A stretch of DNA of 64,000 nt from contig CBFGUW010000014.1 of NCBI GenBank assembly GCA_965652395.1, forward strand, positions 46,129-110,128. Reading direction: 5' to 3'. Made by a program: the position numbers and the translations under genes. Source of the stretch: Saccharospirillum sp965652395 (lineage in GTDB: Bacteria; Pseudomonadota; Gammaproteobacteria; Pseudomonadales; Natronospirillaceae). The notes under the pieces were generated by a model. It searched no databases, was not told where the DNA came from, and saw only the letters and a program-made list of their open reading frames with translations. Every line of letters starts with the position of its first letter. The stretch's first letter is position 1. Of the stretch, positions 35,745 through 45,338 are shown one piece after another.

Positions 35745-37316
35745 TTAACTCCCTTGTTCGACGGCTAACGCCGCTGTTGGTTCGTTGGATACAACCTTAT
35801 TACGGCCACTTTCCTTGGCCTGATACAACGCCTGATCGGCTTTTTTGGTTAGGCTTGCCGCCGTCATGCCGCCATCAGGATAGGTCAGCGTGCAGACACC
35901 GGCACTGATGGTAATAACGTCCGCTACCTTGGAATAGTGGTGTTTGATTTGCAGGGCTTCCACCGCCTTGCGGCACAATTCCGCCAGTTGAGTGGCATTG
36001 TCGGTATCCGGCAATATCATCGCGAATTCCTCTCCACCGTAGCGCGCCACCAGATCCGTCGGGCGACGGGCAACGCCTTCCAATGCCTGGGCCACTTGTC
36101 TCAGGCATTCGTCCCCGGCGGGGTGGCCATATTCGTCGTTGAATTCCTTGAAGTGATCGATATCGATCATGATCAATGAGATACGACTGCGCTGACGCTG
36201 TGCCCGCGCCCATTCGGTTTCCAGAAAATGGTCGAAATGGCGGCGGTTGGCAAGGTTGGTCAGACCGTCGGTCATGGAGATGCGTTCCAATTGACGTTTG
36301 GCGGCCGCGAGTTCGCCGTTACGGCGCAGAGAAATAATCACGTAAATATCCAGCAATGCGATCAGCAACAACCCGGCGAATAGAACCAGCAATGGCAGGT
36401 TGCCCCGCTGCACGTCCAGATACCGATCCGAAGGCACCGCCTGCACGGCCCAGTCGCGACCGGCGATGTCGGCGAGCGGCTGGGTATAGGAAAACGCCAT
36501 GTTCCAGCGGTCCTGATTAATGTCCGCCGTGCTGAACAGCTCTTCCGGCTCACCCTCGGTCCGGTCCAGCATGCGCAAGAGGATGTTTTCAGAAACCGTC
36601 ACGCCGATCGACTGCCGAAATAATTCGCCCACCCGGTACACACCAATAAGAAAGGCATAGTGGGAGTTGGCCCGCTCCCCAGAGTTGCTTGAAGCACCAT
36701 CATAGAAAGGCAGGAACACCAGAACACCACGCTGATTGGTGGGTTCCTGAATCAATCGAACACCAGCCGTGGCGGCCAACCCGCCACTGTCCCGGGCGGC
36801 CAGCAAGGCTTCCAGGCGCCGTGGTTCACTGGCCAGGTCGAACCCCAGAGCGGCGCTGTTGGTGGCCAATGGCTGTATATAAGCCATCGGCACATACCAG
36901 CCACGGCTGGTGACCGGCACAAGTTCGTTCTGTTCGTTACGCTCGGACAACTGAAAGCCAGGCTGTTCAGACAATAGGCGGCTCACGTAATCGTCCCTCT
37001 CGGTTGCGCTCACATAGGGTGCCCATGCCAACGCCTGCAAGGCGGGGGATCGTTTCAAGACGCCCCGGGTGAGGCGGTCGAAGGTGTCATAGTCCAGCTC
37101 TCCGGCGTTTTCGAAAGCGGGTTTCAGGGCGTGCAATATCTCCAGATGCAACAGAACCTCCCGTTCAAAGGCGGTGACCTGCTGATTGACGCGACTGCGA
37201 AAGCTGCGGGAAATGGCATCGGTTTCAGCGTCGTAAAGGCGGCTGGCGAGCCAGCTAAAACAGCCAACCCCGACCAATGTGAAGACGGCCAACGCAACCA
37301 CAGCGCGGCGCTTCAT
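35745..37316 (-). CDS. Membrane diguanylate cyclase with CHASE sensor
   Basis: The protein has 523 residues with membrane helices at about 5-24 and 307-329, and a periplasmic CHASE domain between them (DRLTRGVLKRSPALQALAWAPYV, then VTSRGWYVPMAYIQP). The GGDEF domain starts near 340; its active site is GGEEF at 427-431, intact. An inhibitory I-site RxxD is present as R418-P-T-D421, five residues before the active site. It should make c-di-GMP from GTP with product feedback, in response to an external signal. Confidence 0.95.
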   Translation of the reverse strand: MKRRAVVALAVFTLVGVGCFSWLASRLYDAETDAISRSFRSRVNQQVTAFEREVLLHLEILHALKPAFENAGELDYDTFDRLTRGVLKRSPALQALAWAPYVSATERDDYVSRLLSEQPGFQLSERNEQNELVPVTSRGWYVPMAYIQPLATNSAALGFDLASEPRRLEALLAARDSGGLAATAGVRLIQEPTNQRGVLVFLPFYDGASSNSGERANSHYAFLIGVYRVGELFRQSIGVTVSENILLRMLDRTEGEPEELFSTADINQDRWNMAFSYTQPLADIAGRDWAVQAVPSDRYLDVQRGNLPLLVLFAGLLLIALLDIYVIISLRRNGELAAAKRQLERISMTDGLTNLANRRHFDHFLETEWARAQRQRSRISLIMIDIDHFKEFNDEYGHPAGDECLRQVAQALEGVARRPTDLVARYGGEEFAMILPDTDNATQLAELCRKAVEALQIKHHYSKVADVITISAGVCTLTYPDGGMTAASLTKKADQALYQAKESGRNKVVSNEPTAALAVEQGS

Positions 37317-37476
37317 TCCACGGCCCGGTTTATCCCGCTTGAATATATAGCTTTCAACGACCGGCTCCCTTGTCTGTTAGCTCACAACACCCCCGGGGTA
37401 TTCCTGTGGGGTACACACGAGTATCTAGTGTACTCCATCGCCCAGACCGCGCTTTGCACGGTGTCACAGCTTGGGC

Positions 37477-39084
37477 TTAATGTTCATACAATCGAGTTGG
37501 ATCCCGATCATGGCGGTGAGCCGACTGTGAGGATCGCCGGGCTTTTTCCAGCGCCGCCACCAGTGCCTGCCGGTCTTTAGCAGAGGTTGGCTCTTCGGGA
37601 TCAGGACTGAACAATCCGGATTCCAGCTTCTGCAAGTCAATCACGGCCTGAGCGCCAAGCTGCTCCGGCTTGAGCCGCCATCGGCTCATTGCCTGGGTAA
37701 AGGCGGAATAAAACGCCGCCGGTTCGCCCTCTCGGGCGAGGGATTTCAACGCCGACAAATCGGGGGTATCCCGGTTTTCAGAAGCAGCCCGCTGGGGACC
37801 AGCCGGACGCCGCCGACGGCTGGAGGCCACCCAGACCACTACCGTCGCCGCCCAACCGATACCGAGTGAAAGGCTGACCCAGGGCCAAATGCCCGGGGCG
37901 GTCCGAGCGGGCGCGGAGGTGTCGGAGACGACCGGTTCGGTGGGTGTTACGGTCGTAACGGTGGCATTGGGGTCGGCATTGACGGTAACGGTACGCTCCG
38001 GCAGTTCAGCCCACTCCAGCTTATCGGTCCGCAGATTCCACCAAGGCACCCGGACTGCGGGCAGGGTGTAGGTGCCGGGCTGGGTGAATACAAGGGCGTT
38101 CATGTCCTTGCGGCTGTTCAGTGGTTCCCCCTCGTTGAACTCCGGCGCATTGCGGTACAGCCGAAAACCGTTTTCCTGCAGGTCCTCCACCGGGTCCGGC
38201 AGGCGGGTGGCGGGAAGGCCGTTCACGCGGGTGGTGATCACCCAATTTAAGTTTTCGTGGGTCACCAGTTCGAGATTCGAAGGCAGGTTATCCTGCAGGC
38301 TGAGGGACTCCGCGGGTAACCAGTCGGCATCGTTAGGGAAAGCCGCGGGTATGGGCTTCACCTGAATGCCGAAACCGGGATGAGTGCGCCCGACGCGACG
38401 GGCGCTGTTGAACTGGCCAGTCTGATACTGGCCGCTGAAGCGGATTTCGGGGATGTTCACCAGCCCGGCCCGGTCGGAAATCAATCGGTATACCAGTTGA
38501 TACTGATTGTACTGGCGGTTGCCCTCCTGCACGACGGTATTGGATTCATCCAGTTTTTCGGCCTCGAAGGCATCCAGTTTGAGCGTGTCGAAATTGCCCT
38601 GCAGCCGTACCTGGTATTTCAGGCGGATGGTCAGAGTAATGGGTTGGCCGACATAGGGGTCGGTATCACTCAACTCAGCTTCCAGAATAATGGCATCGTC
38701 CGGCAGGCCATCTTGACGTTCGGAAGCGTCCCGTACCTGAATAAAGATCGGTTCTGTCTGGTCGCCGCCCAGCTTGAAATTGGGGATAGCGACCGTGCCG
38801 GTTTCCCTGGGGCGCAGTAGCAACTGCCATTCACGCCAGCGCTCGCTGCCGCCGCCGGTGCTGTAACGGCTCTGGGTCGATTGGCTTTGTTGTTCTATTT
38901 CGAACAATGCACTGAGCGCGGTCAGGTCCAACGGTTCGTTGGCCGCTGGGAAATCGGCTCTGATGGTCAACACCAGGGTTTCATCGCTGAATATGCGGGT
39001 CCGGTCCACGCTGGCGGTTACCGAAGCCCATCCCAATTGGGTGACCAGTGCGGTGGCCAACACCAGGATCAGTCGCCTTACCAT
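37477..39084 (-). CDS. batD: BatD, oxygen tolerance/aerotolerance membrane protein
   Basis: A 535-residue protein with a signal peptide (cut after LGWA), periplasmic immunoglobulin-like BatD repeats (SVDRTRIFSDETLVLTIRADFP; LSDTDPYVGQPITLTIRLKYQV) and one membrane helix around IWPWVSLSLGIGWAATVVVWVA, then a basic cytoplasmic tail. It is the last gene of the Bat operon, overlapping the preceding gene by seven bases. Bat proteins are thought to form an envelope complex with the MoxR ATPase that supports stress resistance. Confidence 0.92.
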   Translation of the reverse strand: MVRRLILVLATALVTQLGWASVTASVDRTRIFSDETLVLTIRADFPAANEPLDLTALSALFEIEQQSQSTQSRYSTGGGSERWREWQLLLRPRETGTVAIPNFKLGGDQTEPIFIQVRDASERQDGLPDDAIILEAELSDTDPYVGQPITLTIRLKYQVRLQGNFDTLKLDAFEAEKLDESNTVVQEGNRQYNQYQLVYRLISDRAGLVNIPEIRFSGQYQTGQFNSARRVGRTHPGFGIQVKPIPAAFPNDADWLPAESLSLQDNLPSNLELVTHENLNWVITTRVNGLPATRLPDPVEDLQENGFRLYRNAPEFNEGEPLNSRKDMNALVFTQPGTYTLPAVRVPWWNLRTDKLEWAELPERTVTVNADPNATVTTVTPTEPVVSDTSAPARTAPGIWPWVSLSLGIGWAATVVVWVASSRRRRPAGPQRAASENRDTPDLSALKSLAREGEPAAFYSAFTQAMSRWRLKPEQLGAQAVIDLQKLESGLFSPDPEEPTSAKDRQALVAALEKARRSSQSAHRHDRDPTRLYEH

Positions 39085-40874
39085 AGTTGCGGGTCTTCCT
39101 GTCCGTTCGATTCCCGGGGCACCGGGTCTTGTTGAAATTGATATTGGAATTTGTGCTTCAGCAGGCTGTCCGGCGCCTGGGGCACCTGATTCAGAAGTTG
39201 CTCGACCGCCTGTTCCCGCAGCCGGGTTTGGTCGTCCACCCGGGGCGGTGCCTCGACCTCTTCGCCTGTAGGTTCTTCCTCGGTTTCCTGCGGCTGGGCC
39301 GATTGAGGCTGTTTGTCCCCGGTACTTTCAGCGTCATCTTGGGCGTCGGAACCCTGCTGTTGGTCCCCGGGCTCATTTTCGGGCTCGGATGGTTGTGACT
39401 GGGATGGTTGTGACTGGGTGTCTTGTTGCGGCGACTCACCCTGTTGTTGCTCTGCTTCCTGACCTTGCTGACTCTGTTGCCCGTCCTGTTTCTCTCCGTT
39501 CTGTTGGTCACCCTGGGAGGGCTGCGACTCGTCACCTTGTTCGCCGCTGCGTTGCTGTTTTTGCTGTTGCTCCAGAAACTGCTGCACTTTGGCTCGGTTC
39601 GACTCAGCGGTTGGATGACCTTGGGCAATGGCCTGATCATAGGCTTCAAGGGCGGCTTCCAGTTCGCCTTTGCGGACCAGGGCGTTGCCTCGGTTGAAGT
39701 GGGCATCGGCACTGTCCAGTTCGGACCAGATATCGATGGCGGCGTCATAATCCCCGGCGGCGAAGGCAGCGGCCGCATCCATTTCCGGGCGCTGAGACAA
39801 CTGCCGCGCCTCACCCGGGCGGTCTTGCTGCAACGCCTGATAGGCCCGCTGTTCCCGGTTCTTCAACCACCAGTCACTCCAGCTTTCGGCGCTGGCGGTA
39901 TCGGGGTGCAGCACCATGAATAATGGCAACAGGTAAATCACGCCCCGGCGATACCAGGGCAGCAGCAACACCAGGGCCGGAATGAGCAGCCAATACCCCC
40001 ACTCGCGCACCGCCCGTTGCTGACTGGCTTCCCGACCGGCCGCTCCCAGCCAGGTGGAATTGGGTTCCTGCCCCAGGCTCAGTACCTGCGCCCCCAGGGC
40101 ATCGGCCACTTCAGTGACTTCGGTTCTATCCAGGCGGGGCACCACCATCTGGTCACCATCATTCAGAAACCCCTGGTTATCGGGCAGTGGAATCGGGCCG
40201 CCGCCTTCGGTGCCGACCGGCATGATCCAGGTGCGGCCGTCATGCGTCAGAGTGGAGCGGATGGCAGCCAGTTGGCCGGGACTGGCATCGTCAGTCAGCC
40301 ATAACAGGTGAGTGCGCTGGTTGGGCGATTCACGCAGCTTTTCAGCCACCTTGGCGAAGGCCAGATCCGGTCGGTTGCCGTACTGCGGCATCAGGTAGGG
40401 ATCGAGCTGGTTCAGCTGCAGCGCGAGGGTGTCGACATCGCGCGTGAAGGGCGTCAGCCAATGGGCTGAACCGGAATAGGTAATGACCGCTGTGCGTTGA
40501 AACAAACCGGAGCGGGCCCAGTCGAGCACGGCGCGACGGGCGCGAACCAGGCGGGACGGGGCGAGATCCTGCACAGTCATCGACAGGCTGTTGTCGAGCA
40601 CGACGACCAGGCTGCCCTGGCTCAAAGTGGTGCCACCGGCCAGAGACCGGGCCGGGCCTGCCATGGCGACAATCAGCAACACGCCCGCTATCGCCAGTGC
40701 CAGGCTTACTCCTTTGTGCCGCTGGCTGCCGGGCTGATACCCCAGAGCGGACAGCAGATCACTGTCCACCACCTGTGACCACCGGCCGGAGCGTCGGGCG
40801 CGCCACCATTGCCACAACACGAAAGCGGCCCAAGGCAGCAGCAGAACCAACATCCAGGGACGGGTCCAGATCAT
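39078..40874 (-). CDS. BatB/BatC fusion: von Willebrand A domain plus TPR
   Basis: 598 residues from ATG 40874, which overlaps the batA stop as ATGA. Two N-terminal helices precede a VWA domain with metal site DNSLSM (DxSxS). A further helix pair follows near WGYWLLIPALVLLLPW, then TPR repeats (AAFAAGDYDAAIDIWSELDSADAHFNRGNALVRKGELEAALEAYDQAIAQGHP). After them comes a low-complexity Q/E/S/D-rich tail of over 100 residues. BatB and BatC are separate genes in Bacteroides but commonly fused in gammaproteobacteria. Confidence 0.93.
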   Translation of the reverse strand: MIWTRPWMLVLLLPWAAFVLWQWWRARRSGRWSQVVDSDLLSALGYQPGSQRHKGVSLALAIAGVLLIVAMAGPARSLAGGTTLSQGSLVVVLDNSLSMTVQDLAPSRLVRARRAVLDWARSGLFQRTAVITYSGSAHWLTPFTRDVDTLALQLNQLDPYLMPQYGNRPDLAFAKVAEKLRESPNQRTHLLWLTDDASPGQLAAIRSTLTHDGRTWIMPVGTEGGGPIPLPDNQGFLNDGDQMVVPRLDRTEVTEVADALGAQVLSLGQEPNSTWLGAAGREASQQRAVREWGYWLLIPALVLLLPWYRRGVIYLLPLFMVLHPDTASAESWSDWWLKNREQRAYQALQQDRPGEARQLSQRPEMDAAAAFAAGDYDAAIDIWSELDSADAHFNRGNALVRKGELEAALEAYDQAIAQGHPTAESNRAKVQQFLEQQQKQQRSGEQGDESQPSQGDQQNGEKQDGQQSQQGQEAEQQQGESPQQDTQSQPSQSQPSEPENEPGDQQQGSDAQDDAESTGDKQPQSAQPQETEEEPTGEEVEAPPRVDDQTRLREQAVEQLLNQVPQAPDSLLKHKFQYQFQQDPVPRESNGQEDPQLW

Positions 40875-41833
40875 GCCGTCACCCTCCGCGCCGTTGCCAG
40901 GCGTCCCAGCATCAATAACACCAACGCCAGTGTGCCAGGAACCCAAAACCATTCCCGCACCAGCCGTTGCTCCGGGCCGTCCTGGGCACTTGGCTCCAAG
41001 TCATCGATACGTTCATACACCGCCTGCAGCTCTTCGGTGCTGCGGGCGCGGAAATAACGTCCGCCGGTTTGATCGGCCAGACCTTGCAGGGCCTGTTCAT
41101 CCACATCGTCTCCGACCAGACCGAACAGCCCGAGACGCGGATTGCCGCCAAAGCCAATGGTATGAACCCGAATGTCGCTCTCCGCCGCCGCCTTGGCCGC
41201 CTCGGAGGGAGTCAGTCGTCCGGAATTGTTTTCACCGTCGGACAGCAGAACGATGACTTTGTCCGGCGCCTCCACGTCTCTCAGCCGCTTAACAGCGAGA
41301 CCCAGACCATCGCCAATGGCCGTACCATTACCGGCCATGCCGGGCACCAGATCGAACAGCAACTCACGCACGGCCTCGGTATCCGGCGTTAGGGGCGCCT
41401 GGATATCGGCAAAGTCACCGAACACCACCAGACCGAGCGCATCGCCCTGCCGTTCGGAGACGAAATCCCCCACCACGGCCTGCACCGCTTGGTAACGGGT
41501 AATTCGGCGCCCCTGCCAGGCCATGTCTTCCTGCAGCATCGAACGTGACATATCGACCACCAGCATCAGGTTGCGACCGGGCTGCTCCGGTACCAGCGGT
41601 GCGCCGACCGTTTGTGGCCGGGCCAGGGCCACCAACAATGCCAGCCAAACCAGCCATAGCCAGAAGCCACGCCGGGCTTGGGGGGCGCTTTTAATGTGCC
41701 CCGGTTCCGACCCCGCCCAGGTGGCGAGGTAAGGATGGTTAAGTGGGTCTTCCGTCGTGGAAGGCGGTGTCAGCCGCCAGACCAGCCAAGGCAGTGGCAG
41801 CAACAGAAACACCCAGGGCCAGGCGATACTCAT
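40871..41833 (-). CDS. batA: BatA, von Willebrand A domain membrane protein
   Basis: 320 residues from ATG 41833, which overlaps the DUF4381 gene stop by four bases. Two N-terminal membrane helices, a VWA domain with metal site DMSRSM (DxSxS) and TAIGDGLGLAVKRL, then a C-terminal helix WVPGTLALVLLMLGRLA. It is expected to pair with the BatB domain of the next gene and to be a substrate or partner of the MoxR ATPase. An upstream frame to 41950 lies within DUF4381 and is not the start. Confidence 0.93.
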   Translation of the reverse strand: MSIAWPWVFLLLPLPWLVWRLTPPSTTEDPLNHPYLATWAGSEPGHIKSAPQARRGFWLWLVWLALLVALARPQTVGAPLVPEQPGRNLMLVVDMSRSMLQEDMAWQGRRITRYQAVQAVVGDFVSERQGDALGLVVFGDFADIQAPLTPDTEAVRELLFDLVPGMAGNGTAIGDGLGLAVKRLRDVEAPDKVIVLLSDGENNSGRLTPSEAAKAAAESDIRVHTIGFGGNPRLGLFGLVGDDVDEQALQGLADQTGGRYFRARSTEELQAVYERIDDLEPSAQDGPEQRLVREWFWVPGTLALVLLMLGRLATARRVTA

Positions 41834-42321
41834 CGGCACCACCTCCGGATCAGTTGGCTGGCCTGCTGCCAATCCGGTTTGGCCTGGGGCTCGGGGCGGT
41901 AGTGGGCGTTCACCCAGGCGGGGGCCTGGGATTGGTTCATGGTGTCGCAAATCAAGCGGGCAAAATCGTCATCCGACAGGCTGGCATTGGTCGGGTTCCG
42001 ATGCGCCGCAGCGTTACGCAACAGGTTGTGCAGCAAAATGGATTGGCGGGCACCGCCGGTCTGCCGCACCTTCTTTAAGGCTTTCAGGTAGGCACGTCGA
42101 TTACGGGTACGCAGGAAATAGAAGACAGCCATCCCAATGACGACCAACAACACAATGCCCAACAGCCAGACCACAGGCGGCGGTGGCCAGGCGGAAGGCG
42201 CCGACGGCGGGGTGTTGGCGGCAAGGCTGTCGATCAACCCCTGTAACGCCGGGTCGGTTTGCGTTGGCGTGTTAAGAGATGGAGTGCTCGGAGATGATGA
42301 GTTCAGAGGTGCAGCGGCCAT
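41830..42321 (-). CDS. DUF4381 membrane protein of the Bat operon
   Basis: 163 residues from ATG 42321. A proline/serine-rich N-terminus precedes one membrane helix (VVWLLGIVLLVVIGMAVFYFL), followed by a cytoplasmic DUF4381 domain with the characteristic ending FARLICDTMNQSQAPAWV and WQQASQLIRRWCR. This family always sits between DUF58 and batA genes. Its start overlaps DUF58 by 19 bases. The molecular role is unknown. Confidence 0.85.
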   Translation of the reverse strand: MAAAPLNSSSPSTPSLNTPTQTDPALQGLIDSLAANTPPSAPSAWPPPPVVWLLGIVLLVVIGMAVFYFLRTRNRRAYLKALKKVRQTGGARQSILLHNLLRNAAAHRNPTNASLSDDDFARLICDTMNQSQAPAWVNAHYRPEPQAKPDWQQASQLIRRWCR

Positions 42322-43226
42322 TGGCGTACCTCCGACCAATCGAATGTCTGGCTGTGCCCCGTGAACAGCAGTGCGCCGCGACCAGCCGCCCAGTCCCGCC
42401 ATTGCCTCTGGCTCGCTTCGAATCGCTGTTGATGCGCTTCGCGCACTCGCGGCGATGACGTATCCAGATGGGCAGTGCGTTCCCGGTCGCGAATGTCCAA
42501 CGTACCGACATTGGGAAGCTGGCTTTCAAGGGCGTCCTGAGGCTTGAGAACGATCAGTTGCTGACATCGGCCCGGCGGCAACAGAGTGTTGAGCGTGGTC
42601 GGTTGCCAAGAAGCCAGATCCGACAGCACCCAGACTGTCGGTCGGTTACGCAGATGCATCCACAGTGAAGCCGGTGCCGGTTTGGCGATGCCCTGCTGAT
42701 ACTGCCGGGCCAATTGCCGGTGAGCGTCCACCAGTTGGCGGCAGAACTGGGCAACGTCGGCGGGCCGTCTCAGGGTCAACGGCAGGGGGTTACCAACGCC
42801 GGTGATCAGGCCAACGGTCGGGTGCTTCAAGCCGACCAGACGCCAGGCCAGAAAGGCCGCCCAGTGGCAGGCAAGGACGGATTTGAACACCCGGCGACTG
42901 CCAAAATAAAGGCTGGAACTGAGATCGATCCAGATCAGCTGCGGTGTTTGCCGGTCCTCTTCCATAACCTGAACGAAGGGGTGCTGTTTGCGGGCGGTGA
43001 CGTGCCAATCGATGCGGCGGACGTCGTCGCCGGGTTGGTAGCGGCGCATCTCGGCGAATTCGCGCCCCTGACCACGAAACGCCGAGCGCTGCTCGCCGAG
43101 GCGGCCGCCCTGGCTGCGACGCGGCGGCATGCGGTCCGGGTCCGCCGCTAGATAGCGCAGCGCCAGCAATTCGTTCAATTCGATTTCGGCACCCTTGAGG
43201 GTGAAATGCTCGGACGAATGTGCCAT
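42303..43226 (-). CDS. DUF58 protein of the Bat operon
   Basis: A 307-residue protein with the DUF58 signature RRYQPGDDVRRIDWHVTARKQHPFVQ and preceding GQGREFAEM, and a degenerate VWA-like fold after LIWIDLSSSLYFGS. DUF58 proteins accompany MoxR ATPases and may link them to the BatA/B VWA proteins. It starts one base after the moxR stop. Confidence 0.92.
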   Translation of the reverse strand: MAHSSEHFTLKGAEIELNELLALRYLAADPDRMPPRRSQGGRLGEQRSAFRGQGREFAEMRRYQPGDDVRRIDWHVTARKQHPFVQVMEEDRQTPQLIWIDLSSSLYFGSRRVFKSVLACHWAAFLAWRLVGLKHPTVGLITGVGNPLPLTLRRPADVAQFCRQLVDAHRQLARQYQQGIAKPAPASLWMHLRNRPTVWVLSDLASWQPTTLNTLLPPGRCQQLIVLKPQDALESQLPNVGTLDIRDRERTAHLDTSSPRVREAHQQRFEASQRQWRDWAAGRGALLFTGHSQTFDWSEVRQWPLHL

Positions 43227-43227
43227 A

Positions 43228-44190
43228 TCAGCCGACTGCCACTGCCTCCAACAAGGCCTCCACCAGGGTGGCGCCTGTCCAGCCGGCGGCCTGGCCGTTC
43301 AGGCTGAGCACCAGGCGGTGCGACAGAACCCGGGGGGCGATGCGTTGCACATGGCCGGGGGTGACGTAGTCCTGCCCTTCGAGCCAGGCCAGTGCTCTGG
43401 CGCAACGGTCCAGGGCGATGGTGCCCCGGGGTGAGGCGCCGAATTCGATCAGGCCTTCGAGGGCGGCGTTGTAGCGCTCGGGCCGCCGGGTGGCGTCGAT
43501 CAGGTGGATGATGTATTCGCTGACGGATTCGGCGACGTGGATGTCGTTCAATACTTCCCGGGCCTGAAGGATGGTGCCGGGCTCGAGCCTTGGCAGTTCG
43601 ACGGGGTGGTGGGCTTCTTCTTGGCGGGCGAGTTCGAGTACCTGTCGTTCGGTTTCGACGTCGGGGTAGTCGAGGTTGACCTTCATCAGGAAGCGGTCGA
43701 GCTGGGCTTCGGGCAGGGGGTAGGTGCCTTCGTGTTCGACGGGGTTTTGGGTGGCCATGACGAGGAAGGGCTGGCGCAGTGGGTAGGTGTGACCACCGAC
43801 GGAGACTTGCCGTTCTGACATGGCTTCGAGCAGGGCGGATTGCACTTTGGCGGGTGCGCGGTTGATTTCGTCGGCGAGGACGAGGTTGGCGAATATCGGC
43901 CCTGGTTGGAATTCGAACCGGTGTTCGTCGGCGCGGTAGATGTCGGACCCTGTGACGTCGGATGGCATGAGGTCGGGGGTGAACTGGATGCGGTTGAAGT
44001 CGCCTTGCAGTCCGGCGGCGAGGGTTTTGATGGCGGTGGTTTTGGCTAGGCCCGGGGCGCCTTCGACGAGTAGGTGGCCGTCGGCCAGCAGGGCCAGCAA
44101 TAGGGATTCAACCAGTTCGGGTTGACCCAGAATGCGGCGCTGTAATGCGTCTTTCAATTGAATAACGGGGTGTGAGGCCTCCATGAACAT
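43228..44190 (-). CDS. moxR: MoxR family AAA+ ATPase
   Basis: A 320-residue MoxR ATPase. Walker A is GAPGLAKTT, Walker B LADEINRAPAKVQSALLEAM, sensor 1 MATQNPVEHEGTYPLPEAQLDRF, and sensor 2 region GASPRG. It probably acts as a chaperone that remodels the VWA-containing Bat proteins. It is the first gene of the operon. Two start codons (44190 and 44184) are served by AGGTAAGGG. Repeat element C lies 144 bases upstream of the start. Confidence 0.94.
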   Translation of the reverse strand: MFMEASHPVIQLKDALQRRILGQPELVESLLLALLADGHLLVEGAPGLAKTTAIKTLAAGLQGDFNRIQFTPDLMPSDVTGSDIYRADEHRFEFQPGPIFANLVLADEINRAPAKVQSALLEAMSERQVSVGGHTYPLRQPFLVMATQNPVEHEGTYPLPEAQLDRFLMKVNLDYPDVETERQVLELARQEEAHHPVELPRLEPGTILQAREVLNDIHVAESVSEYIIHLIDATRRPERYNAALEGLIEFGASPRGTIALDRCARALAWLEGQDYVTPGHVQRIAPRVLSHRLVLSLNGQAAGWTGATLVEALLEAVAVG

Positions 44191-44333
44191 CCCTTACCTG
44201 CAACAATTGGGGTGATCGGGATTTTAGAGTTCAAGCCGGTCCGGTCAACGCCATACAGGCTCTTCAGCCCATCTCTACTGTTTTTTTACATAGCCTATAA
44301 CCCGTGCCGGCGGTTGGGGTGGCTGAACCCGTA

Positions 44334-44440
44334 CCGGCTGGTGGGTAGGCCTATTCAGGGTCGGCGTGAATCCATCCATGGAGCCTGGACCGCAGCATCC
44401 TTGCTGCGGACCACCCTGAATAGGCCTACCCACCAGCCGG
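44334..44440. repeat. Nested-palindrome intergenic element, copy C
   Basis: Outer arms 44334-44361 and 44413-44440 are perfect 28-base inverted copies containing GTAGGCCTATTCAGGG. The inner hairpin 44390-44409 is CCGCAGCA-TCCT-TGCTGCGG. The stretch GGCGTGAATCCATCCATGGAGCC between them is nearly the same as in copy B. It is located between DUF6164 and moxR, both on the minus strand. Confidence 0.93.
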
Positions 44441-44470
44441 CACTAGCCTGTATTGCTCATCGAGTCTTCT

Positions 44471-44842
44471 TTAGATCCACCCGGTAAATCTCAGAAACGG
44501 CACAGTGGACAACCCCAGCACCACCAACAATCCAATCAGCACCAATACCGCTGTCAGCGGCTCTTCACGCCAACGCTGCCAAAGCGTTTCGGCGCGCCCT
44601 TCCTCCCGTGCCTGCTCGTATTCAGATCGCAGGCGCTGCTGGCGCTCGCGCTGATAGGCTTCAATCAACTCCCGGGCGGGGGCTTTATCCTCGTTGTTGA
44701 CCAACCAGATGCCCGCCATAGACACGCCCCAGCGTCCGGCTGTGGTTTCATAGGTTTCAAAGCCATGCTCTCGCAATAGAGCGCGGACTTCGTCTGCTTC
44801 CTCTTCGGTGACGCCGTTCAACCGAAACACCAACTTGGCCAT
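44471..44842 (-). CDS. DUF6164 family protein
   Basis: 123 residues from ATG 44842 (MAKLVFRLNGVTEEEADEVR). An N-terminal alpha/beta region that may bind a ligand (LLREHGFETYETTAGRWGVS) is followed by a charged helix and one membrane helix near the C-terminus (PLTAVLVLIGLLVVLGLSTV). This matches small DUF6164 proteins of proteobacteria. Function is unknown. It diverges from the next gene. Confidence 0.75.
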   Translation of the reverse strand: MAKLVFRLNGVTEEEADEVRALLREHGFETYETTAGRWGVSMAGIWLVNNEDKAPARELIEAYQRERQQRLRSEYEQAREEGRAETLWQRWREEPLTAVLVLIGLLVVLGLSTVPFLRFTGWI

Positions 44843-44910
44843 CGATCCTCGCCTTTCCACTTGTAGACTGGCTAGACTATCATGCCTAGGTTTAACTCGA
44901 GGAATACCCC

Positions 44911-45288
44911 ATGCAAATGTTCTATGGCAGTTCGGACATCATCGAATCCGTTCACTCCGAACCGCTGGCCAATGGCACTCCGGCGGAGCGATTGCAGCTG
45001 CGTGGGGGGCCTGTGCTGGTGCTGACGGAGCAGGCCATTGCACTGTACCGGAATGCGCAAAGCCCGGATGATCCGCTGGGTAACGGGCTGATCGCGCTGA
45101 CGGAATTGAAGGCGGGCGTGGGTCTTAAGATGGCAGGGGCTGGGTTCGTTAAGGAGTACCGGGCGGGCTACATTGGATTACATGACGATAAGGCGATGCT
45201 GATTACCCCGGTGGCGGTGCAGCTGTTTGCGAACCGGGAGGATGCGTTGCGGAACCGGAACGAGCTTGCCAGGGTAGCTTTTGAATAA
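44911..45288 (+). CDS. Hypothetical protein
   Basis: A 125-residue soluble protein with no signal peptide, membrane segment or recognised motif. It begins MQMFYGSSDIIESVHSEP and has a regular alternation of short hydrophobic strands (GGPVLVLTEQAIALY; AMLITPVAVQLF) suggesting a small beta-rich fold. It lies 50 bases before yajQ on the same strand. Confidence 0.65.
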   Translation: MQMFYGSSDIIESVHSEPLANGTPAERLQLRGGPVLVLTEQAIALYRNAQSPDDPLGNGLIALTELKAGVGLKMAGAGFVKEYRAGYIGLHDDKAMLITPVAVQLFANREDALRNRNELARVAFE

Positions 45289-45338
45289 AGCTGTCGTGGT
45301 ATACTGCCGCCCGCTAATTCTCATCAAGGAACCCGACC

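Noticed and set aside
39087..39923. Long plus-strand open frames across the Bat operon
   Set aside because: They mirror the Q/E-rich tail of the BatB/C fusion in other frames and lack family resemblance.
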